DNA of 64,000 bases, taken from positions 253,229 to 317,228 of the forward strand of contig JAMCPM010000011.1 in the NCBI GenBank assembly GCA_023382335.1. Reading direction: 5' to 3'. The notes beneath the pieces were generated by a model. The model saw only the letters and a program-made list of their open reading frames with translations, searched no databases and was not told the origin of the DNA. Positions within the stretch are counted from its first letter, which is position 1, and each line of letters opens with the position of its first letter. The position numbers were made by a program, and so were the translations under genes. The stretch is from Actinomycetota bacterium. Lineage in GTDB: Bacteria > Actinomycetota > Thermoleophilia > BMS3ABIN01. Positions 53,581 through 62,437 of the stretch are shown piece after piece.

Positions 53581-54793
53581 CGACAAAAGACAGCAAGAAC
53601 TCATGGACATGATAGAACGCCTGCTGGCAGGCGAAAGCATCGAGACCGCCGGCGCCGATGATGAGGAGATCCGTAAACTGCTGCTTCTGGCCGGTGAACT
53701 GCAGGCCGGCGCCCCGGAGCCATCCCCTGAATTCGAGCAGCGGCTGAAAGCCGGTCTCGAGGGCGCAAAATCTTCGCGCCGCTGGGTGCCGCAGTGGCTG
53801 ACGCTGCCGAGGCTTGCGGCTGCGGCGGTGGTGCTGGTAATTGCCCTCGGCGTCACCGGCCTGACGGTTTCGCTGATAAATGGCGGCTATCGCGGCGGCA
53901 CCGCCGCTGATATGAATGCCGCCTCATCTGAAGAAACCCCCGGGGGCGCAGCCATGCAAGCACAAGACGACGCCACCAGGGCGGCACTGGGACAGGTTCA
54001 GACGGGATCGTCGGACAGCGCATCAGGCCCTGCCGCAGGTGCAGCTGAAGCCGGCCCGGCCACCGGTCCGGCCGCGGGCGGTGACAGCTCCGCGGTTCAG
54101 CCGCTGCCCCCCGGGCAGAAAGTCGTCCAGACCGCGGATTACCGCATCGAGATCGCTCCGGGAGAGTTCAATGATAAATATTCACAGGTCACGGCGCTGG
54201 CCGCGAAATACGGCGGCTACGTGGTCTCAGGCGACACGCGTTCGTCCGGCGAGGGGCTGGCAAGCGGCGTCATCACCATCCGCATAGCCAACACCGCCGA
54301 CAATTTCTCCAGGGCGCAGGCCGAGATCGACGGCATCGGCAACGTGGTGTCGCGGAAGATCGCCGGCCAGGATGTCACCGACGACTACGTGGACCTGCAG
54401 AGCCGCCTGCGCAACGCCCAGACTGAGGAGGCCCAGTTGCTGGCGTTGATGCAAAAGGCTCAGACAATGGATGAGATCCTGATGGTGCAGTCGCGGCTGT
54501 CGGACATCAGATCGCAGATAGAGCAGATCCAGGGCCGCATCAAATCTATGGAATCGCGCACCGATTTCGCCACTATCACCGTCGATCTGCGCGAGACCGC
54601 CCCGGGCCAGGAGCCTTCAAACGGCATCGACTGGGGCTTTGCAGAATCGGTCAGATATGCGGGATGGCTCTCAGTTCAGACGCTCAATTTCGTCATCAAG
54701 GCATTGGGGCTGATCGTTCCGGTCGCGTTGCTGGCGGCCATCGTCTACCTGCTGGCCGCCCGCGTCCTTACGAAGCCTTGGCGAAAATCCTGA
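53573..54793 (+). CDS. DUF4349 membrane protein, likely anti-sigma partner
   Basis: 406 residues: a short cytoplasmic N-terminal part (about 1-80, without a HxxxCxxC zinc motif), a membrane helix (about 86-105), a long Ala/Gly/Ser/Pro-rich linker, a DUF4349 domain ([21 protein letters not shown] ... coiled coil [16 protein letters not shown]) and a second membrane helix near the C-terminus (about 375-398). Overlap with the sigma gene and the cytoplasmic head suggest it binds and holds the sigma factor while the outer domain senses the envelope. That role is inference. Confidence 0.8.
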   Translation: MTDDKRQQELMDMIERLLAGESIETAGADDEEIRKLLLLAGELQAGAPEPSPEFEQRLKAGLEGAKSSRRWVPQWLTLPRLAAAAVVLVIALGVTGLTVSLINGGYRGGTAADMNAASSEETPGGAAMQAQDDATRAALGQVQTGSSDSASGPAAGAAEAGPATGPAAGGDSSAVQPLPPGQKVVQTADYRIEIAPGEFNDKYSQVTALAAKYGGYVVSGDTRSSGEGLASGVITIRIANTADNFSRAQAEIDGIGNVVSRKIAGQDVTDDYVDLQSRLRNAQTEEAQLLALMQKAQTMDEILMVQSRLSDIRSQIEQIQGRIKSMESRTDFATITVDLRETAPGQEPSNGIDWGFAESVRYAGWLSVQTLNFVIKALGLIVPVALLAAIVYLLAARVLTKPWRKS

Positions 54794-55226
54794 GGTATTC
54801 GCCGTAGCCTTCTTTTTCCAAATCATCCTTGGGAATAAACCTCAGCGCGGTCGAATTCATGCAGTACCGCAAGCCCGTTGGCGCCGGGCCGTCCGGGAAG
54901 ACATGCCCCAGATGCGAGTCGGCATGTTTACTTCTGACTTCGGTCCGGCCGAACAGCCTCGATTCCTTGCGTGTGACGATATTGCCGGGCTCCAGAGGCT
55001 GCGAGAAGCTGGGCCAGCCGGTGCCCGAATCGAATTTGTCCCGGGAAGAAAAGAGCGGCTCGCCGGAGACGATGTCGACATAGACCCCCTCTTCCTTGGT
55101 ATCCCAGTATTGATTGTGAAACGCGGGCTCTGTGCCTTCCTCCTGGGTTGTGCTGAACTGCTCCGGCGTGAGCCTGCGCTTGAGCTCTTCCCGCCCCGGT
55201 TTGGTGTAGTTGGAAAAATCTTTCAT
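54768..55226 (-). CDS. msrB: Peptide-methionine (R)-S-oxide reductase MsrB
   Basis: Repairs oxidised methionine. GTGWPSF, HLGHVF and catalytic Cys122 in [11 protein letters not shown] are intact. The zinc-binding CxxC pairs of many MsrB proteins are absent (the usual CxGC region reads VSGEPLFSS), so this is a zinc-free form. 152 residues. Its 3' end overlaps the DUF4349 gene by 26 bp tail to tail. Confidence 0.96.
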   Translation of the reverse strand: MKDFSNYTKPGREELKRRLTPEQFSTTQEEGTEPAFHNQYWDTKEEGVYVDIVSGEPLFSSRDKFDSGTGWPSFSQPLEPGNIVTRKESRLFGRTEVRSKHADSHLGHVFPDGPAPTGLRYCMNSTALRFIPKDDLEKEGYGEYLRIFAKAS

Positions 55227-55291
55227 CGCTGCTCCATTTCCTGGTTCAGTAACCGTTGCCTAGATGATTCCCCGGAACGGCTGAGGCTAAG

Positions 55292-55951
55292 CTAGCGGAG
55301 CAGCCCGACGGCGGCCGGGGTCAGCCCGGCCAGAGAATCGATGACGAGATCGGCCCTGGCCAGGGCCGTGGCCTCTGGAGGCAGCGTCCGATTGGGGATG
55401 GCGACGACCCTCATGCCGGCCGCCTTGCCCGCGAGGATGCCGTTGCCGGAATCCTCGACAGCGACGCAATTTGCCGGCGCGACCTTGAGCCTTCGCGCCG
55501 CCTCAAGATAGACATCCGGATCGGGTTTGCCTCTCTCGACTTCCTCGGACGAAACGACCGCCTGGAACCTGTCTCTCAGTCCGGCGGCCTCGAGCGCCTG
55601 GTCGATCAGATCCCGGTTGGAAGAAGAGGCAACGCCAAGTCGCCATTCCGCGCCCATCCTGGCAACCGCCTCCTTTGCTCCGGGGATGAGCGGCAGATCG
55701 CGCCGATAGATACCAGCCATGCGTGCTGCGACTCCTCGAGAGATCTCCTCGGGCTCGAGCGGCAACCCAAGCCTGTCGTGCATGTATGCAGACCACTCGA
55801 ATGAGCTCATGCCCATCATGTCCCTGGTCGCCTCATCGCGCCAACGGCCGCCCTTGTCGATCGTGAACTGCCGTCGCACATCATCCCACACCTGCTCCGT
55901 ATCGATCAGAACGCCGTCGAGATCGAAAATCACCGCTTCGATGGAAATCAC
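55292..55951 (-). CDS. HAD-family phosphatase/phosphomutase (beta-PGM-like)
   Basis: 219 residues. Motif I FDLDGVLIDTE with the nucleophile Asp, a helical cap (about 18-85), motif II ASSSN, motif III KPDPDVYLEAA and motif IV VEDSGNG. Subfamily IA with a small alpha cap as in beta-phosphoglucomutase and sugar-phosphate phosphatases. Substrate not determined by sequence. Confidence 0.9.
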   Translation of the reverse strand: MISIEAVIFDLDGVLIDTEQVWDDVRRQFTIDKGGRWRDEATRDMMGMSSFEWSAYMHDRLGLPLEPEEISRGVAARMAGIYRRDLPLIPGAKEAVARMGAEWRLGVASSSNRDLIDQALEAAGLRDRFQAVVSSEEVERGKPDPDVYLEAARRLKVAPANCVAVEDSGNGILAGKAAGMRVVAIPNRTLPPEATALARADLVIDSLAGLTPAAVGLLR

Positions 55952-56066
55952 TAGGCTGCCACCTCTATTCTTTTACATTTTCTTAACCGTTTTTTTACCA
56001 ATCCTGAAACTTCCGAGCCCAGGATATTTTAATGAACAGGCAAAGACAAATGGGGGGGGTGAAAAA

Positions 56067-56297
56067 ATGATCAATAGAAGCACGGCCAGCAGGCTGAACG
56101 ATAGCCTGATATCACTCAGTGATATATATTCCGCCGCCGGCCGGTACGACAGCAGGAGCAACTCCTATCGATTCCCGGATGGATCCGCAGGCAGACTGAT
56201 AACATTCCATTCCACCGGATTTCTGGCTTCGAGCCAAAAACCGGTGATGAAATTCGTCGAACTGAAGACCGTCGCTGAACTGGCGCGCCAGGCATGA
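56067..56297 (+). CDS. Small hypothetical protein
   Basis: 76-residue open frame starting at an ATG preceded by a G-rich potential ribosome site. No recognised domain, signal peptide or membrane helix; sequence polar (YDSRSNSYRFPDGSAGR). It heads a group of small rightward genes, two of which look damaged. It could be genuine or a chance frame. Confidence 0.4.
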   Translation: MINRSTASRLNDSLISLSDIYSAAGRYDSRSNSYRFPDGSAGRLITFHSTGFLASSQKPVMKFVELKTVAELARQA

Positions 56298-56359
56298 CCA
56301 TGTTACGGCTAAGTGAGGCGGCGTAGCGCCCGGCGCCTGGCTGACTCGTTTCCGGCTCG

Positions 56360-56608
56360 ATGGTTGCCGCCCTGATGATGCTGGGGTCAGCCACAGCCTT
56401 GGCGATTGTCTCGCTGGCGCTGGTTGTGCCGGCATGGCTCCCGGCCTTGATCGTTACCGGCGTCTGGGCGCTGATCACCGCGGCCATGCTGCTGATAGCG
56501 AGGCAGAGAGCCCGGCAAGCAATGCCCCCCGTTCCCGAAAAGACAGCTCAAACTCTTAAGAAGGATGCGCGATGGGTCAGGAAGCCAACCGGATCGAACA
56601 GCAAATAG
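56360..56608 (+). CDS. Short holin-X-like membrane protein, probably truncated
   Basis: 82 residues: two membrane helices (about 2-24 and 28-46) followed by the tail PPVPEKTAQTLKKDARWV, typical of the actinobacterial holin-X (PF07332-like) family. Normal members have about 40-60 more N-terminal residues with an amphipathic helix; here in-frame stops (56324-56326, 56342-56344) lie just upstream, so the gene may be truncated. Overlaps the next small gene. Confidence 0.5.
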   Translation: MVAALMMLGSATALAIVSLALVVPAWLPALIVTGVWALITAAMLLIARQRARQAMPPVPEKTAQTLKKDARWVRKPTGSNSK

Positions 56609-56791
56609 AAAACACGGCCGGAAATGTCCGAGACGATTCGGGAGATATCGCGGCGGGCCGATCTTCCGGCGCGACTCAAGAGCATCAGGCCGGGCGCAAA
56701 CAACAGATTCCCGGCCGGCCTGGTGATCAGCTTTGCCGCCGGGCCATTGACTGGAGTCATGTTCGTGGTAAAGACGAGGCCCAGATACTAG
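56572..56791 (+). pseudogene. Frameshifted DUF3618-like small protein gene
   Basis: The first frame reads GQEANRIEQQIENTAGNVR, like the start of DUF3618 proteins that normally follow holin-X genes. One base out of frame from about 56630, the sequence continues ETIREISRRADLPARLKS and AGLVISFAAGPLTGVMFVV, a plausible linker and membrane helix, ending at 56791. A +1 insertion near 56628 would explain this. Either a decayed gene or a sequence error. Confidence 0.5.
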
Positions 56792-57582
56792 ATGTTAAAG
56801 TCCCGGCGCTCGTAAGCCATCCTCGAGCCAACCAACAGGACGGTGAGAGCCATTGCTGTGATCGCTATGTACCAATAATCATAGCCGTTGGCAAAAATCG
56901 ATTTTGAATCGAAGTATTTAAATGGCGTCGCATACCGCAGAAAGCCAAATCTGTCAGAAATATCGACAAACGCGGAGATGATGAAGGCCGCCAGCAATAC
57001 CGCCGCGGAAACCATGCCAGAGTGTTTTGGCTGCCGCATCACTGCCGCAAAAGCAGCCCCGATCATCAAGAACCAGAGCTGGATGAAAAATACGGACGGC
57101 ATCAGAAACAGGATGTCTCTGCTTATCGACGGCCCGCTCGCAAACAACGGGACAGTGGCGACAGACGTGATGAGGGTGACGATGTTCAGTACGACTATCG
57201 CCGTAAGGCCAGCCAGCAGCTTGGCGAACAGGATCCGGCTTCTCGATACCGGCTTGGCAAACAGAAACTCGATGGTCTTGTCGGTTTCTTCCTTGGCTAT
57301 AATGCCGGAACCGAGCAGCACCGCTTGCACTCCCAGCATCACACCGAGATAAAGCACGCAGATGGCGAAGAATCCGCCTGCGCTTTGAAGGTCCAACCCC
57401 TTTAAGCCCAGGACAGAGCTCAACCCGGCCGGCAGGCTGTTCACCAGATCGGTTATCGAAGTGCCGGATTTTTGATAGCCCTGGTATTTGCTCATGGCCG
57501 AGATCATGAAAGCAAAAATGGCCAGCGACCAGAGCAGCAAACCTTTTCTGCAATCCTTCAGCTCTTTCAGATACATGTTCAT
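56788..57582 (-). CDS. ABC-2 type transporter permease (second subunit)
   Basis: Six membrane helices in about 264 residues; conserved KEETDKTIEFLFAKPVSRSRILFAKLL between helices 2 and 3 is typical of ABC-2 permeases. Start at ATG 57582 (or 57576), 10-17 bp after the first permease gene; a longer reading to 57627 would overlap that gene. Third gene of the ATPase-permease-permease unit. Substrate unknown; related systems export antibiotics or sodium. Confidence 0.88.
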   Translation of the reverse strand: MNMYLKELKDCRKGLLLWSLAIFAFMISAMSKYQGYQKSGTSITDLVNSLPAGLSSVLGLKGLDLQSAGGFFAICVLYLGVMLGVQAVLLGSGIIAKEETDKTIEFLFAKPVSRSRILFAKLLAGLTAIVVLNIVTLITSVATVPLFASGPSISRDILFLMPSVFFIQLWFLMIGAAFAAVMRQPKHSGMVSAAVLLAAFIISAFVDISDRFGFLRYATPFKYFDSKSIFANGYDYWYIAITAMALTVLLVGSRMAYERRDFNI

Positions 57583-57592
57583 AGCCGGTGGC

Positions 57593-58387
57593 TCATAACG
57601 TGGGAATATCATTCTTCTGGAAAACAACGAAGCTCGTGACCACCGCCGCGATCGTCAGCACGGACAGATATATCAGCGTGACGGTCTCATAACTTCCTCC
57701 GGCAGCAAGATTGTTGACGTCAAAGAACTTGAAGGGAGTCAGGAATTTTATTTTTTCGCCAACGACGGTATCGAACAGCCCGATGACGTAAAAGCCGAAG
57801 ACCGCCGGCAGAGATATGGCGATCACGGATTTTATCCTCTTCATGACCGAGCCGAGCAGGAAGCCGAAGGAGAGAAAAAACAGCTGCACCAGCCACAAGC
57901 TGATGGTGCTGACAATGAAGGTTTTAAAAGCAAAGGGCTCGTTGACGATGAGCTTGATCAAACCCCAGTCAACCGCCAGAAAGACCAGGTCGGTGATGAC
58001 GATGAGGGCCAGGACCGTGAGCAGTTTCTGACGCAGAATCGACGCGCGGCTGATGGGCCTGGTCAAAAGAAAATCCGCGGTCCGCTCCCGCATTTCCTTG
58101 GAAGCGATGCCGGTGCCGAGATTCATCGCCTGCAGCGCCCCGGTCAGCAGCACCAGGTTGAGCACCAGGCCGTAAAACCCGCTGAAAGCGTTAAGGGTAT
58201 TTTCCGAGATGTCAAAAGTCTTCTTGAAGGCTTCAGGAAAATTTTTATAGACATCCGAGATGGCTGCGTTGTGGGCCACCGCCGGATAGACGGAGGTATA
58301 AAAGCCGGCGACCGCGATCAGGGCGATTATCCATGCGATGGTGGCGTTTCTGTTCTGCTTCATCTCGTGAATGAAAACGTTCATCAT
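57593..58387 (-). CDS. ABC-2 type transporter permease (first subunit)
   Basis: 264 residues with six membrane helices and KEMRERTADFLLTRPISRASILRQKLL, homologous in layout to its neighbour. The two permeases probably form the heterodimeric channel. Starts 3 bp after the ATPase gene. Confidence 0.9.
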   Translation of the reverse strand: MMNVFIHEMKQNRNATIAWIIALIAVAGFYTSVYPAVAHNAAISDVYKNFPEAFKKTFDISENTLNAFSGFYGLVLNLVLLTGALQAMNLGTGIASKEMRERTADFLLTRPISRASILRQKLLTVLALIVITDLVFLAVDWGLIKLIVNEPFAFKTFIVSTISLWLVQLFFLSFGFLLGSVMKRIKSVIAISLPAVFGFYVIGLFDTVVGEKIKFLTPFKFFDVNNLAAGGSYETVTLIYLSVLTIAAVVTSFVVFQKNDIPTL

Positions 58388-58390
58388 CGA

Positions 58391-59266
58391 TCACGTGTAG
58401 TAGTGCATGAATATCTCTTCCAGGTCGGGCTCTCCGACCATGAAGTCCACCAGATCGATCTGCGCTATCAGCTTGGCGATCGTGTTCACGTCGCCCTTAT
58501 AGAGGAAGGTGACCTGCGTGCCGTCGATCTTGAGACCGCTGACTCCCGGCAATTTGAACCTCTCGCCCTTCTCTTTCTGCCTGGTTAACATGTGAACGCG
58601 TTTGTAGTTATTCTGGATCAGGTTTTCCATCGACTCGATGTTGATCAAATCACCATCCCTGATGATCGCCACCCGATCGCAGATCTTTTGCACTTCACTT
58701 AAGATGTGCGAGGAAAAAAAGATGGTCTTGCCGGACCTGTTTTCTTCCCTGAGCAGCTCGAAGAAATTTTTCTGCATCAATGGATCCAGGCCGCCGGTCG
58801 GCTCATCCAGGATGATCAGCCGCGGATCATGCAGCAGTCCCTGGACGATCCCCACCTTCTTCTTGTTGCCGTAGGAAAGGTCGTCAATCTTCTTGTTGAG
58901 GTCGAGCTTCAGCAGCCCGGATATCTCTGAGATGCGCTTCGAGCAATCCTTGTGATAAAAGCTGGCGGAGTATTCCAGCAGATCCTTCACCCGCATGTTC
59001 TCGTAATAAAAAACTTCGGAGGGCATGTAACCGATATCGCGCTTGATCTCCGGACCGTACTGGATGACGTCCTTGCCGAATATGGTGGCGCTGCCGCTGG
59101 AGGGGTAGATGAGGGAAAGCAGCAGCCGGATGGTTGTGGACTTGCCGGCGCCGTTGGGTCCGATGAAGCCGAGGATCTCCCCTTCCTTTACGCTGAGGCT
59201 GAGATCCTTGATGCCGGTCACGCTGCCGTAATATTTAGTCAGGTTGTTTGTTTCGATTATTCCCAT
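58391..59266 (-). CDS. ABC transporter ATP-binding protein
   Basis: 291 residues. Walker A GPNGAGKST (about 36-44), signature LSYGNKKKV in place of LSGGQ, Walker B LIILDEPTGGLDP, and the H-loop SSHILSEVQ. The divergent signature and a C-terminal extension of about 80 residues are usual for BcrA-type exporters. First gene of a three-gene exporter unit. Confidence 0.95.
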   Translation of the reverse strand: MGIIETNNLTKYYGSVTGIKDLSLSVKEGEILGFIGPNGAGKSTTIRLLLSLIYPSSGSATIFGKDVIQYGPEIKRDIGYMPSEVFYYENMRVKDLLEYSASFYHKDCSKRISEISGLLKLDLNKKIDDLSYGNKKKVGIVQGLLHDPRLIILDEPTGGLDPLMQKNFFELLREENRSGKTIFFSSHILSEVQKICDRVAIIRDGDLINIESMENLIQNNYKRVHMLTRQKEKGERFKLPGVSGLKIDGTQVTFLYKGDVNTIAKLIAQIDLVDFMVGEPDLEEIFMHYYT

Positions 59267-59575
59267 GCGGCCCGCAACATGCCATCCGTGAATGCTTCTT
59301 CCGATTTCGCGATATCAAATTTTTTCATTTCAGGAATGCTTCGCTCACTCGCGCAACCTTATCCTCATCGTCTGCGAAGAGATTCCCCAGTAATAGTCTG
59401 TTTCCTGCTGCGAATCGCGGTGGACCATGAAAATTATGGACACGTTGATATCCGCAAAGGACGCTTGTCCTTTTTTCCTGCACCGGGCGATCTGTCTCAA
59501 TATTCTCTGGATACGAAAAGAACAAATCTGGGAATATGCACAGAGTAAGCTACAACGACTCGAGGAGTGATCGAC
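59267..59575. other. Gap between the ABC ATPase and DsrE genes
   Basis: About 309 bp, divergent promoters expected. No convincing gene, hairpin terminator or repeat seen. Confidence 0.5.
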
Positions 59576-59935
59576 ATGGCAAAGATTCTGGCGGTAGCCA
59601 CCCACGGAACTGACGATCCTACCAGGAGTTCCCTGGCATTCATCGTCGCGGCTGGGGCTTTAGAGGCAGGCAAGGAGGCCGCTATTGCCCTTGTCGGAGA
59701 GGGAGTCTATCTGGCCAAGAAGGAGATAGCACAAAGCATTCAGGGCGTGGCTGCTCCACCGCTATCTGACGTGATCGCAAAGATTGTCGAGGGCAAGGTC
59801 CCGGTCTATTTATGAGGGCCCTGCTCCGTCGCCCGTGGGGTAACAGAAGAAGACGTCAAATCATTGAATGGCACCTTCATGGACCCGGCCAAGTTCGCGG
59901 AGCTTATATCCGAATCTAGTGTCGTGAGCTTCTGA
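59576..59935 (+). CDS. DsrE-family protein with in-frame TGA, probable selenoprotein
   Basis: ATG 59576 has GAGGAG 8 bases upstream. The first 79 residues (AKILAVATHGTDDPTRSSL...VEGKVPVYL) are a DsrE-family sulfur-relay fold. A TGA at 59813-59815 follows, then the same frame continues GPCSVARGVTEEDVKSLN...PAKFAELISE to a TGA stop at 59933. Family members read VPVYxCGxCxxARG here, so the TGA replaces the first Cys of a CGxC pair and the product would carry UGPC (Sec80, Cys83). Total 119 residues, full length. A hairpin with an apical loop starting GU begins within 6 nt of the TGA. The alternative is a Cys-to-stop nonsense mutation. Function unknown; redox or sulfur handling is likely. Confidence 0.6.
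59821..59846 (+). promoter_or_regulatory. Possible bacterial SECIS hairpin
   Basis: CTG-CTCC pairs with GGGG-CAG (bulge TAA on the 3' side), leaving a 9-nt apical loop GTCGCCCGT. The G and U at the loop start fit the bacterial SECIS requirement. The loop begins about 12 nt after the TGA, closer than the usual 16 nt or more, so support is moderate. Confidence 0.35.
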
Positions 59936-60250
59936 CACCGAAAGAAAACACCGTTAAGCGGCCAGACAATGGCTAGTCCGTCTCCTCCATCAGGTCGAGG
60001 ATCTTCCTTATCGTTCCGATACTGCGGACGGTCATTTCCTGATATTCCGGTTGCCTGGAGAGCTTGTATATAATTGCCCTTGTTCCGGCATCCAGTCTGG
60101 CTGACCAGAATAAAACTCCGTCGAAGTGAGAAGATCTTTAGCATTCGGCCAGCCCTTGCGCGGCGAGACGTCGGCCGGCAACTGTTTGAAATGGAAGGGA
60201 TTTCGGTAGAAAACCCTTAAGCTGGAACCCGACGCTTGGGGGTGGTCTTG
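59936..60250. other. Gap between the DsrE and cfa genes
   Basis: No complete gene. A minus-strand open stretch (59973-60137, 54 codons without a clear start) reads FWSARLDAGTRAIIYKLSR and TVRSIGTIRKILDLMEE, which looks protein-like and may be the end of a decayed gene. Confidence 0.3.
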
Positions 60251-61366
60251 ATGAAGAATGAAAAGCAGGTCATCGAATCCCTGTTGGATGGTGCCGGCGT
60301 TACCATCAATGGCGGCAGACCTTATGATCCCCAGATTCACAATGAGGCTTTTTACGCACGCGTCCTGCGGCAAGGGTCTTTGGGGCTTGGCGAGTCATAC
60401 ATGGATGGCTGGTGGGATTGCGAAAGCATAGATCAGTTCATACACCGCATGCTGACGGCTGACATCGATGAGAAAGTCAGGGGCGACTGGCGCGTGCTAC
60501 TTAAGATCGGCTTGACCTTTGCGCTTAATCCCAACCGAAAATCCAAGGCCTTCGAGATCGGTGAGAAGCATTATGACATGGGCAATGAGCTGTATCAGGC
60601 GATGCTGGACCGCCGTATGACTTACACTTGCGCTTATTGGCAGGACGCCCGGCATCTTGACGACGCCCAGGAAGCGAAACTGGATCTGGTGTGCCGCAAG
60701 ATCGGGCTCCTGCCCGGACAGAAAGTGCTCGACATCGGTTCCGGCTGGGGCAGCTTTATCGGTTGCGCCGCCGAAAAGCACGAAGCCAGAGCCGTGGGAG
60801 TCACCGTATCAAAAGAACAGAAGAAACTCGCCGATGCGCGCTATAAAGAGCTACCGGTAGAAACGCGGCTGCAAGATTATCGCGATGTCAACGAGAAGTT
60901 CGATCACCTCGTCTCCCTGGGCATGTTCGAACACGTCGGGAGTAAAAACTATCGCACCTTCATGAAGGTTGCGCATGGAGCGCTGGAAGACGACGGGCTT
61001 TTCCTGCTGCACACGATCGGCAGCGGCAGCTCTGTGGGCGGAACCGAACCCTGGCTTGAGAAGTACATCTTCCCCGGGGGCATGCTTCCTTCCATGAATC
61101 AGATCAACAAGGCGGTCGACGGGCTGTTTGTAGTCGAGGACTGGCATAATTTTGGGGCCGACTACGATACGACCCTCATGGCCTGGCATTCAAATTTTGA
61201 GGAACGATGGGATGAGATCAAATCCGGTTATGACGAGAGATTTCACAGGATGTGGCGATATTTTCTTCTCGTCTGCGCCGGGGCGTTCCGGGCGCGAAAA
61301 ATGCATCTCTGGCAGATCGTGCTATCGAAGAACGGTGTGCGCGGAGGCTATCAATCGGTCAGATAA
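60251..61366 (+). CDS. cfa: Cyclopropane-fatty-acyl-phospholipid synthase
   Basis: Adds a methylene bridge from SAM to unsaturated acyl chains in membrane phospholipids. 371 residues from ATG 60251 (G-rich ribosome site upstream). Motifs: EKHYDMGNELYQAMLD, MTYTCAYW, SAM site VLDIGSGWGSF, SLGMFEHVG, HTIGSGSS and EKYIFPGGMLPS. Full length compared with E. coli Cfa. Stand-alone gene. Confidence 0.97.
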   Translation: MKNEKQVIESLLDGAGVTINGGRPYDPQIHNEAFYARVLRQGSLGLGESYMDGWWDCESIDQFIHRMLTADIDEKVRGDWRVLLKIGLTFALNPNRKSKAFEIGEKHYDMGNELYQAMLDRRMTYTCAYWQDARHLDDAQEAKLDLVCRKIGLLPGQKVLDIGSGWGSFIGCAAEKHEARAVGVTVSKEQKKLADARYKELPVETRLQDYRDVNEKFDHLVSLGMFEHVGSKNYRTFMKVAHGALEDDGLFLLHTIGSGSSVGGTEPWLEKYIFPGGMLPSMNQINKAVDGLFVVEDWHNFGADYDTTLMAWHSNFEERWDEIKSGYDERFHRMWRYFLLVCAGAFRARKMHLWQIVLSKNGVRGGYQSVR

Positions 61367-61430
61367 GTTCCCGGGCGCACTTGGCAGGGCCGGCCAAAGC
61401 CATTATCAGCTTATAAAAAAAGGAAAAATG

Positions 61431-61973
61431 TTAATGCAGGGAAATTATCACCGCTGTCAGCGTCTTGACTTGATCCTGGCTGTCCCCAAATACCTGGACG
61501 GTAAATTTTCCCGTCTTCATTGCCGCCATTTCATATCTCTGGTCATCGGGATGATAGGTAATGAACGCCTTGTCTCCTACCCCCGGCACATCCGTGAGCG
61601 GGTCTTCCTCTGCGGCTTTTAGGTCTTCAAAATCACCGGCCGGAATTTGCCACACAGCGAACGCAGCCTGTTTGCCATTTATCTCGAAGGTGACAGCACA
61701 TTTAACCTGATCGGGCGGAGCATCATTAAACTGTTTGGAGCTCACCAGCGTGCCGTGAAGCGCGACGGCCGCTGCCTGCCCGTCGACTGCCGAGCATTCA
61801 CCACCCGTGCCTGCAGACGTCTGGGAAGGATTGTTTGCTGACACCGTCGACTGTAACGGCACGGCCGGCCCTGTTTCTCCAGAAGTTTCATTCGCGCCGC
61901 CCCCACAACTTGTGAGAACGAGAATGAAGAACAATAAAATGGGATTCAGCAACAGGCTGGTAACCTTTTTCAT
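61431..61973 (-). CDS. Putative lipoprotein
   Basis: Signal peptide with lipobox LTSC (Cys23), a Ser/Thr/Gly-rich linker, and a compact domain (about 60-180) with two Cys residues (GECSAV, VKCAVTF) likely disulfide-bonded. Short hydrophobic strands such as KAFITYHPDDQRYEMAAM suggest a beta-sheet domain similar in outline to small ligand-binding lipoproteins. 180 residues; function unknown. Last of three leftward genes for secreted proteins. Confidence 0.75.
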   Translation of the reverse strand: MKKVTSLLLNPILLFFILVLTSCGGGANETSGETGPAVPLQSTVSANNPSQTSAGTGGECSAVDGQAAAVALHGTLVSSKQFNDAPPDQVKCAVTFEINGKQAAFAVWQIPAGDFEDLKAAEEDPLTDVPGVGDKAFITYHPDDQRYEMAAMKTGKFTVQVFGDSQDQVKTLTAVIISLH

Positions 61974-62015
61974 TTCCCCCTCGATAGCTTATGAATTCTT
62001 CCCTATGCGACTAGA

Positions 62016-62423
62016 TCAGGGCGAAACCGAACGTATGTTGCTGGTGGCGACCGGGTTGCCGTTGGCATCGAAGGCGACCACGCTCCAGGAGCTTCCTGAG
62101 GTTAAAACGGGGCCTCCCACGCCCTCGGGGCGTTCGAATTGGAGTCCACCCAGGTTGACTTTTGTGTCGGGTCCGGTCCAGGCCCAAAGAACATTGCCGC
62201 CACCATCCAAAATCACCAAGCGATAACTGACAGCGCCATCGACCGGTTTCCATTCGAAGGCCGGCACCTCGCCTGCCCCGGTTACAGCGGGAGCCACCAG
62301 TTCTATCGCCGGTAAACCGGGGCTGATCAACTCATTCGAACTCTCTCCCCCAGCTTCAACGCTGCCGCAGCCGGCGGCCAGAATCAATACCGCCAGCACC
62401 GCCAATATACCCAATCGTTTCAT
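62016..62423 (-). CDS. Putative lipoprotein with fibronectin-like domain
   Basis: ATG 62423 gives a short signal peptide with lipobox LAAGC. The remainder (about 30-135: PAFEWKPVDGAVSYRLVILDGGGNVLWAW) has the pattern of a single Ig/fibronectin-like beta domain used for binding. About 135 residues. An upstream in-frame ATG at 62441 overlaps the preceding gene by 4 bp and is also possible; coupling with that gene is likely either way. Confidence 0.72.
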   Translation of the reverse strand: MKRLGILAVLAVLILAAGCGSVEAGGESSNELISPGLPAIELVAPAVTGAGEVPAFEWKPVDGAVSYRLVILDGGGNVLWAWTGPDTKVNLGGLQFERPEGVGGPVLTSGSSWSVVAFDANGNPVATSNIRSVSP

Positions 62424-62437
62424 TTCACTGCGGTTCC

